Source: an uncultured Eubacterium sp. (GTDB lineage: Bacteria > Bacillota > Clostridia > Oscillospirales > Acutalibacteraceae). From it: DNA of 64,000 bases. A program made the position numbers and the translations under genes. Shown one piece after another: positions 1 through 7,600 of this stretch (its first letter is position 1; every line of letters starts with the position of its first letter). The notes below the pieces were generated by a model. That model was not told the origin of the DNA, made no database searches, and was given only the letters and a program-made list of their open reading frames with translations. The DNA is taken from contig CAJOEV010000001.1 in the NCBI GenBank assembly GCA_905233545.1, forward strand, positions 1-64,000. Direction: 5' to 3'.

Positions 1-60
1 GCTTTTCCATCATCTTTCATCACCATAGTTATTATACCATATTTTCCCTCCTCAAACAAC

Positions 61-89
61 AAAAGCCCACCCTTTCGAGTGGACTTTTT
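61..89. terminator. hairpin terminator
   Basis: An A-rich run is followed by a stem (AGCCCAC paired with GTGGACT, loop CCTTTCGA) and a run of T. It could end transcription in either direction. No gene touching it is complete in the window. Confidence 0.5.
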
Positions 90-98
90 CGACAGTCT

Positions 99-134
99 GC
101 AAGGAGCAGGGAAAATCCCTGCTCCTTCAGTTTT
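99..134. terminator. strong hairpin, probable terminator
   Basis: An 11-bp perfect stem (AAGGAGCAGGG with CCCTGCTCCTT) encloses an AAAAT loop and is followed by CAGTTTT. It lies in a gene-free stretch, so which transcript it ends is unknown. Confidence 0.45.
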
Positions 135-184
135 AATAACACCAAAGAGATTCAAACGGTAAAAACCCAAAACCTAATGCAGAA

Positions 185-263
185 CATGATGTTTGCAAAT
201 AATGTGCTCTCAGGCACACATCATTGCTACAGCAACATTATTTGCGGAATGCAAACATCATTG
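185..263. repeat. long imperfect palindrome (MITE/REP-like)
   Basis: The two arms (185-204 and 236-261) are near-perfect inverted copies built on GATGTTTGC and AAATAATG, with an internal GTGC/GCAC segment in the loop. It encodes nothing. The form is that of a small non-autonomous palindromic repeat. Whether further copies exist elsewhere in the genome cannot be seen here. Confidence 0.5.
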
Positions 264-294
264 AAAAAAGACACGGTTAATTCCGTGTCTTTTT
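264..294 (-). terminator. terminator of a lost tRNA-Tyr copy
   Basis: The stem AAAGACACGG/CCGTGTCTTT with flanking A and T runs lies directly 3' of a tRNA-Tyr tail fragment (295-310). The three complete tRNA-Tyr genes each have a hairpin in the same place. The tRNA body here is gone. Confidence 0.55.
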
Positions 295-310
295 TGGTGG
301 GCAGAGGTGG
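295..310 (-). pseudogene. tRNA-Tyr 3'-end fragment
   Basis: Sixteen bases match the acceptor/T-stem tail, including CCA, of the tRNA-Tyr genes at 13923 and 22167 (GGGCAGA acceptor type). The match stops abruptly in the T arm. A terminator hairpin follows on the minus strand, as in the intact copies. Probably a relic of an older integration at this tRNA locus. Confidence 0.5.
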
Positions 311-493
311 TAACGAATTGACTTAAAAAGTCTGAAAACCGTTGCAATAACTGCATTTCTTGTTTAACCGTTATTTTGCTTTCCACCAATATTCCTCCAA
401 TATGATGGTGCAGGAAGCACTTTTTATAGCAAAAAACATATTGCATCAAAAACAAAAAAACAACCTTCTTGATTGACTCAAAAAGGCTGCTTT

Positions 494-513
494 TTGGTGG
501 AAGAGGGTGGATT
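494..513 (-). pseudogene. tRNA-Tyr 3'-end fragment
   Basis: Twenty bases equal the 3' end of the tRNA-Tyr at 762-846 (GGAAGAG acceptor type), then the match ends. A weak decayed hairpin lies on its 3' side (about 461-493). This is a second relic of the tRNA-Tyr tail. Confidence 0.5.
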
Positions 514-602
514 CTCTTCTCGCGGACAGAAGGTCCACAGGACCATCTTCCTGTTTTTATTCAGCAGCAAGTTGCACGAAAGAAAGCATACGACCAACGG
601 TG

Positions 603-696
603 CCCAAAATTTGTTTCGGCTTGGAGCGCCGACAAATTTTGACCGTTCGGCAGTTCTTATTGCTCCCTTCATCTGCCACCGGCAGCGGTCGCAAAC
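603..696 (+). repeat. 94-bp dispersed repeat, copy 1
   Basis: This block matches the reverse complement of 51973-52066 over the same length with only a few differences, mostly in one short internal stretch. It contains an internal inverted pair (AAATTTGT ... ACAAATTT). It has reading frames in several directions, but none looks like a real protein. It is a short interspersed element, here among tRNA relics. Confidence 0.75.
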
Positions 697-726
697 AAAC
701 CGTTTCGAATCCACCTATACAAAGAA

Positions 727-761
727 AAAGAACTAACAAGCATATGCCTGTTAGTTCTTTT
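727..761 (-). terminator. terminator after tRNA-Tyr
   Basis: The stem AAAGAACTAACA/TGTTAGTTCTTT around a CATATG-containing loop begins immediately after the CCA of the tRNA-Tyr at 762-846 on the minus strand and is flanked by T runs. Confidence 0.75.
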
Positions 762-846
762 TGGTGGAAGAGGGTGGATTCGAACCACCGAAGTCGTTGA
801 CGTCAGATTTACAGTCTGATCCCTTTGGCCGCTCGGGAACTCTTCC
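762..846 (-). tRNA. tRNA-Tyr(GTA), copy 1
   Basis: An 85-nt class II tRNA with a long variable arm and anticodon GTA in loop CTGTAAA. It has a GGAAGAG/CTCTTCC acceptor stem, TTCGAAT T-loop and encoded CCA. Its acceptor stem differs from that of copies 2 and 3 (GGGCAGA), while the body is almost identical. It is followed by a terminator and preceded by a tRNA-Thr tail fragment, so its original upstream promoter context may be lost. Confidence 0.9.
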
Positions 847-849
847 ATA

Positions 850-980
850 TGGAGCTGGTGAACGGACTCTCCTCTCAACTATCGAACAGTCCACCGGACT
901 GTTCTCCCAATCGGCTCACTTTTTGCGAGCCTCTTGGAGTTCGTTTCTCGTCCGTTGAGAAAGAGAATCGTAAAACCAGA
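850..980 (-). other. tRNA-Thr tail (850-869) and 111-bp hairpin insert
   Basis: Bases 850-869 repeat the last 20 nt of tRNA-Thr. The following 111 bp are unrelated to tRNA and fold: a perfect stem AACAGTCC/GGACTGTT (883-901) sits inside a looser pair CTCTCAAC/GTTGAGAAAG. A second, longer tRNA-Thr tail starts at 981. The layout looks like a small palindromic element inserted in, and duplicating, the tRNA-Thr 3' end. Confidence 0.45.
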
Positions 981-1028
981 TGGAGCTGGTGAACGGACTC
1001 GAACTCCTGACCTGCTGATTACAAATCA
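981..1028 (-). pseudogene. tRNA-Thr(TGT) 3'-part, att-like copy 1
   Basis: Forty-eight bases match the CCA end, T arm, variable region and anticodon arm of the complete tRNA-Thr at 22259-22334, with one mismatch in the T stem. Homology stops just past the anticodon, and the 5' half is missing. This is the expected attachment-site remnant at the far end of an element integrated into tRNA-Thr. Confidence 0.75.
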
Positions 1029-1150
1029 CGGCAGGTTATATAACAATGAACCACAAACCGCACCGTTGAGCCATTTTCAGCCGTTTCAATTTGAGCAAGA
1101 TTTGACCAATTATACCATATTTACGCAAGTTTTCACACGGCTTTTAATTC

Positions 1151-1172
1151 ATAAGTGGTCAATAAGTGGTCA
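1151..1172 (+). repeat. two tandem 11-bp arm-type repeats
   Basis: ATAAGTGGTCA occurs at 1151 and 1162. The 32 bases from 1141 are identical to those from 14233 at the left end of the next island. Similar triplets occur at 14243-14276 and 21943-21976. Such short phased direct repeats near a core site resemble tyrosine-recombinase arm sites. Confidence 0.55.
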
Positions 1173-1338
1173 AAATAATTGCTTCGTGTAAACCACTATT
1201 TTTATAACACTTTTATAATTCAAAAAACACATAAAAATGCTTATAATTTGCTGCATTTTTAATTTTAATGCCGGCTTTATCAACACGAATTAGTATAATC
1301 AAGATTGATACTGTCAGCAAGAAGAAAGGAATGATGAA

Positions 1339-1437
1339 ATGAAGCAAAAACAATTAAGAAAGTTATATCAATTATTCTTTGAAGCAAAGGCGGTATTTAT
1401 ATTGCTTTCAAAAATGGCTTCTTCATTTTGGGGCTAA
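1339..1437 (+). CDS. possible 32-aa remnant or small protein
   Basis: An ATG preceded by GAAAGGA opens a 32-codon frame starting MKQKQLRKLYQLFF and ending in TAA. One frame away, the sequence stays open for a further stretch containing FVIVSRLMQSVF, which would suit a membrane segment. This may be a frameshifted small membrane protein or chance. No family is recognised. Confidence 0.2.
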   Translation: MKQKQLRKLYQLFFEAKAVFILLSKMASSFWG

Positions 1438-1542
1438 CCTTCGTTATCGTATCTCGCCTTATGCAGAGTGTCTTTGTTGACAATAGCAAACAAATGTCAT
1501 TTTTTGTGCATATTTAATAACGATTTTTGTTGAAAAAACCAA

Positions 1543-1571
1543 TTGTTTTGATTGCTATGATTTGGTATACT
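1543..1571 (+). promoter_or_regulatory. sigma-A promoter for the giant surface gene
   Basis: TTGTTT and TATACT are separated by 17 bp. The inferred start lies about 40 nt before the start codon at 1617, and AAGGGG serves as ribosome site. Confidence 0.5.
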
Positions 1572-1616
1572 AATTTTAAAATCTATATTTTTTAAAGTAA
1601 GGGGTTAAAAAATACT

Positions 1617-4600
1617 ATGATTAAACTGAGACTCAATAAAAAAATATCGAAAAGGTTTATGTCGGTATTGTTGGTGGTTTCGATACTTGCCAGCTTTATT
1701 GTGCCGTTTAATATTATTTCTTCTTTTGCGGAGAGCAACGGTGAAGAAGCGGCAACCGGCAGTCATATCTATGCTTTTTTGAATTATATAGATATGAGTA
1801 AAACCTCAAACAAGCAGAATTATAATCTGGAACTCGTGTTCAAGAACGAGAATGTCAAGGACTCCAACTATTTCGCGGGTCCTTATACGGATTTTGCCGA
1901 TATCGAATATGTAACGACTACATATACCTTCGACAGCACCGGCAGACCGTCCAAGACTTGGAATTATAATCAGTGGACTCCAACGCAAACGCCGGCTGCA
2001 AACAGATTGCCGTGGCGCAATGATTCCAATAACGGAGATTATATCCGTAAAGTCACATTCAAGGACAAGATTGCACCCAAGAGTATTGCGGGCTGGTTCA
2101 GCAGCTTAAGGTATCTTGTTAAATTTGAGAACTTTGAGAACCTCGATGTTTCTCAGTGTGAGAATATGGCTTATGCGTTTTGGGGTATGAACACCGGCAC
2201 CCGTGGCGACGATATTATGGACGGTACCGATAACCTCAAAAACCAGTATTTAAAGTCTTTAGACCTGTCGAGTTGGGACACCACTAAATGTCGCAATTTT
2301 GACTGCTTCATCAATTCCGGATATCTTGAAACCCTTGATATTTCTAATTTGAGCTTTGCCGGACTTAATGACAACGTTGTGAACGTCGGCGGCTACGGAA
2401 CAGTTCAATACGATGCAAACGGAAAGAGAACGTCGGGATACCCCTCAACAACCTGTGCTGTAAAGTCAGTAAGCTGTCTTGTTTATAACTGCGCTCGTCT
2501 GCAGACCATCAAGCTGGATGGATTTGACTTTGCCGATGTAGAGTTTATGAGTAGCTTTATGGGCAGTACGGGCGTTTCAAAAATCGACTTGAGTAAAGTT
2601 AAAAATGATCCCATTCACATTACTTCATCCGAGAATATGTTCGCCAATAACAATAAACTGACGGAAATCATTTTCGGCGAGGAGGGAAACCCGTTTGAAA
2701 TCGGTACGGAGCCTATGTATCTGGGCTATCCCCGCAACGGCGGAATTGACCCGTTCAGACCGAATGATAAAAACGGCAACGGAAATTACTACGAAAACGG
2801 ATACAAGAGCAATGCGGTATGGCTCGGCGGTTTCTTAAAAGAATGTTCCATGCTCAGTACGGTTGATTTGAAATATCTGTGTATCAACGGTTTCGGTAAG
2901 AAGGCTGACGGAACGAGCTATCCTGCTAATTCTGCTGATTACGGCAAAAGCGGATTTGACCGCAACAACGCCAACCTGGGCAGCGGTTTCAGATACCAGT
3001 TCAACAACTTCTTTGCTAGCTGTTCATCGCTGGAGCGTATTGATAATCTGAAAAACCTTGGCTTTATGTCTAGCTACTCGGGCGCATGGGGTACCAGAAT
3101 GATGTTCCAGGACTGTAAAAGCCTGACCGAGATTGATTTAAGTACATATTGGGCAAACCTTGGCGGTCCGATGCAATTTACGAACTGCCACTCGCTTAAA
3201 AAGCTCGATTTGTCGAATATGGGACGGGCGATGGTTGTAACTAACTATTGGTATACCTCCGCCTATGAGATTATGAGCAAGGGCTTCCAGAGTTATTATG
3301 ACACAGATAAGACCAAGCCGAATATATTTGAGGGATGCACAGAGCTTTCGGAAGTTACTTTAAGCCCTTACTATTACGGCGCTGTTCCTCACGCCAACAG
3401 AAACACCTCCGACACAGCAAGACCTGAGTTAACCGCAGATCAAGTATTGCAATATGTACCTAACAACACTTATACATCTGTTGCAAAGGATATTCCGCCC
3501 GTTGACCCCGATGCGCTTTGGGTTAAGATTAAGGACCCTGAGGAAGGAGCCTTCCAGCTCAGCGACCTCAAGGGCAACTATTATATGAATACCGACAGAG
3601 ACAGGAATACCGCCCTTGAGTCAAATGAACTGTATCCTGTAAACGGAACTCCGCTCACAACCTTGGAGCTCTTCGGCGACTACAAACCGCACTATGCAGG
3701 AACCTGGGTTCGCGCCTCGAAGGTTGCTCTTATATCCAAGGGAGCAACCCCTGCTATGCAGACCTTTGACGGCGCAGTCGGACTCGAGGTTAACTATAAC
3801 CCCGACGATATAAAAGACCCTGTCAGACCCGGCTATGAATTCCTTGGCTGGTATGCAACCGACGAAAACGGCGTTGAGAAAAATCTTGCCGAGCAGCTTG
3901 CTGCGAATAAAGACGACGACCCCGATAACAACGAGGTAATCACTGCTTGGGCTTACTATGCAAAGTGGAAGGAGCATAAGTATAATCTTGTACTCAACGG
4001 CAACCTCGGCACAACCACTATCCACAACGAAACAACCGATAAGGATGAGACTGTTGATAGCTTTACAGCTAAAGAGAATCTGCCTTATTCAGAGTATTTT
4101 GAACTGAATAATACTATGTTTACCCGCAGCGGATATGTTCTCTCAGGCTGGAATACCCGTCCCAACGGCTCAGGCGATGAGTACGCGGCGAATGAATCCG
4201 TTGCCAGACTCTCCACCGTTGACGGCGCAACGGTTACCCTCTATGCACAGTGGCATCAACCCGATTTGATACTTCACTTCGATGCCAACTACCCTGGCGC
4301 GCCCTCCATGCCGGACAAGAACTATACACTGGCTACAGGCGAGAAGACCTATTACGGCGACCTTGCCGAGGCATCACGAAACGGCTACACCTTTGGCGGC
4401 TGGTTCACAGCGCCGGAAGGCGGAACAAAGATCGAAGCAAATATGGAGATCAACACGCAGTACGATACGCTGTATGCGCATTGGCACGAGAATCCAATCG
4501 TTACATTTAACGCAAACGGCGGATACTTCGAGACAACTACGGATTCCTCAACTACGGTCATTCGTCAGTACAAATACAACCAGAACTATGGTGTACTTCC

Positions 4601-7600
4601 AACGCCCGTCAACGACAATGCTGTACTGAGAGGCTGGTACACAAAGGACGGTACCGACGGCGACTGGGGCAACGAGATCACCTCTGCTGAAGATAACGGC
4701 GGCACGGCGATTGAGAGTGCGTCGGATAAAATAGCAACTCAAACAAAAACATACTACGCTCGCTGGGGCTATCAGCCTATATTTGAGACAAACGGCGGCG
4801 TTTATAAGACCTTTGGCAACTATCCCATCCAGGATGGCGATCAATATGTTGTGGCAAGTGATAATTATGCCGAAGAACATCCGGAAAGCACAATCCCGAC
4901 ACTCCCGACTTTCAGGGATGAAGATGGCTTCATAGGATGGTACTTCAAAGGAACCAATATCACTGAGTATCTCAAGACGCACGATACCTACACGATTGAT
5001 ATGAGCCAAGGTAATGTTGTTGAAGCATATTGGGATGTCAAAAGTGTTTATGAGGTCACCTTGCATCTGGATGGCGGCTCACTGCCAACCACCTATCTTG
5101 GCACAAAAAACGGCGTCGATTATTACAGGATAAAGGTCTATGCCGGCAACAAGATAGAGGAACTTCCTGTCCCTACAAAGGCTGTCGGAAGCACGGCATA
5201 TGAATTCCTCGGTTGGTACACAAAGGACGGAGCCGGCGGCGACTGGGGCGATAAGAAAGACTATACCTTCGTTCCTGCGGATAACTGCGATCTCTATGCC
5301 CGTTGGGCAGCAAGGGATATTACGGTTAACTTTGATGCGGGTGAAGGCACACTCTATCTGCCGTCTGACGAGACAATAATGGTTTATAACGGCGGCAGCG
5401 TCAAGTATCTGCCCGGTGCGAACCGCTCCGGCGGCTATGTTTTCGGCGGTTGGTATTCCGATCTCAATGACGAGAGCACAAAACTTACGATGTCAACTTC
5501 CATCGCAAGCGACACCACTTATCACGCAAAGTGGATTTCTGCTGAAAGTATTTATACGGAAGCCGATGATCAATTATATAAATACACGGTTAAGTGGGAT
5601 ACTTCCTCAAACGAATATGCAACCAATATGGGAGACAACCTCATCATCGCTCCCACAAACGGCAACGCTGCGCTTTCCGCCACCGTATATGTTCGCTTTG
5701 CTTTCGACAAGGTAGAGGCGTCGAAAGACAACAAGGAACTGCCCGTTGGCTCTGTAAAAATCAAGGTTCCGAAGTACGTCTTTGCGACTAAGGACGGCAC
5801 GAAGGTCGGCACCAATAATATCGCCAACGGCTTAAGCAAAACCGATACAGCCGATTGCCACTTCATTTATGACGATTCCGACCCCGATTACTATATCATA
5901 ACCAACAATGAGGTAATCGATAAGGATGCCGCATACAATGATCAGGTGTTCCAGATAGACTACAGGCTCGATCCGACGAATCTGCGAAAAATGAACGGCG
6001 GCTACACAGATGAGAACGGCTACTACGGCGGAAACTATTATACTAATACTTTCCCCGTAACCATTCAGGTGGATAGGAATACAAACGGCGATTTGACTGA
6101 TTCCCTTGATGCCGACTATCAAAAGGAACTCAGCCTTGAGGTTCACACCAAGGTCAGCGCTTCTACCTCCAAGACAAGAAGCACTGTATATTTTGAATGG
6201 CAGGAAAGTTGGGGATCCGCTCCGCAGGATGCAAACCAGTATTTCTATGTTGTCTGGGATCTCATCGCGAGTTTCGATAACAGAAACAGCCAGCAGTTTA
6301 AGTTTTCATGGAGTGAGGATACCGTTCATGACGGCTCGGTAGTTAAGATGACCTACGGTTCAGGCTATTCCTCAACAAACTATATGGGTCCGGGTACATA
6401 CCATACGACCGTTGTCACCAAACACCCTCGCAAGACGACTGATTCGGGTTGGAAGACTGTATATAACGAGGCGGTGCTGAACATCGAGACTCTCTCTGGA
6501 TATGAGCAGCAGATTCGCGTTAGCAGGGAAGACGGAGTTTACCTGATTCCTTCAGGTCCGGGGCGTTTATTTGAAAAGAAAATCTATGGCTATGATGAAG
6601 GTGCCGACCGCATCAAGAGCGGAGGCACAGAATCCATTCTCAGCCGAAGCGGCGTTGACAATCTGAAATATGAAATTGAGTATATAGAATATAGTAATAG
6701 CGATTCAGAAAAAGTTTGGCACCCAACGTCAAAGACCTACTCTGTAGCCGAGCGTGATATCGAGATTTCCGACGGTGCAAAGGGACATGGCGACGTAGTT
6801 ATGTCCTCGGTATCAGGAAACGACAGGTATAACTGGAATTGCTCGAGCAATGTTGCTCTCTCCGACGCCGACTATTCCTTTACAAATCTTGATATCTACC
6901 TCACCGAGTACGATGCGATTCAGGTTAACGGCGAATGGTCGGAACCCTATGAGCACAGTGCTATACGTGATTACGGCGATGTTGAGATTTGGATTAGAGG
7001 CGAGAATGAAAACGACTTCAGACTTTTCAGGACGCTCACGGCAGCCGATTTTAACGCGCCTGATGAAGAAAACAACGAGAAAGCGGATTACGGCGCAGCA
7101 TTAGCGAGCAATGTTACGCTGCCTGAGAGGACAGCGGGTTATAAGATTGTCCACAAGTCGAGCTTCTATTCAACAAAGATGACTGTCTGCCCGACGCTCT
7201 TCCTTCGTTCGACAAATAAGGTGTACTCTTTTGTTCAGGATAATATGCTGAAAAATGTGAACACTCTGATCAAGAATAACGCTGTACTGAGTGTTGACGG
7301 CGACACACTTGATTCAAAGCGATTGGATCAGGGCGGCGCGCAGATATGCTCCTACGAACTCAAGACGGACGAGAGTTATCTCTATGTGACCAAAAAATGT
7401 GCTGAAGACAAAACAGACAGCAGCGGAAACGATTACTATTATGTTGACAGCCAGGCTGGCACACAGGAATTCCCCGTATTGATTTCCGCTTGGGGAATTA
7501 ACCGTGCAGGATCTACCAAATTAATGCAGTCGGGCGTATTCTATGACCTCCTTCCGTACAACTTTACCGTTGATAAGAGCACGATATTCGTGCAGGGAAG

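Larger units (their letters stand above)
1173..1616. other. intergenic region before the giant surface gene
   Basis: AT-rich. It holds one possible tiny reading frame (1339-1437) and a promoter (1543-1571). Nothing else is recognised. Confidence 0.4.

Noticed and set aside
1-60. Start of a gene on the minus strand leaving the window
   Set aside because: GAGGAGGG and ATG are present, but the frame after the nearest ATG stops at once, and too little sequence remains to judge.
507-800. Open frames of 60-97 codons across the tRNA relics and the 94-bp repeat
   Set aside because: They follow repeat and tRNA sequence, lack ribosome sites, and similar frames arise on the reverse strand. No protein family fits.
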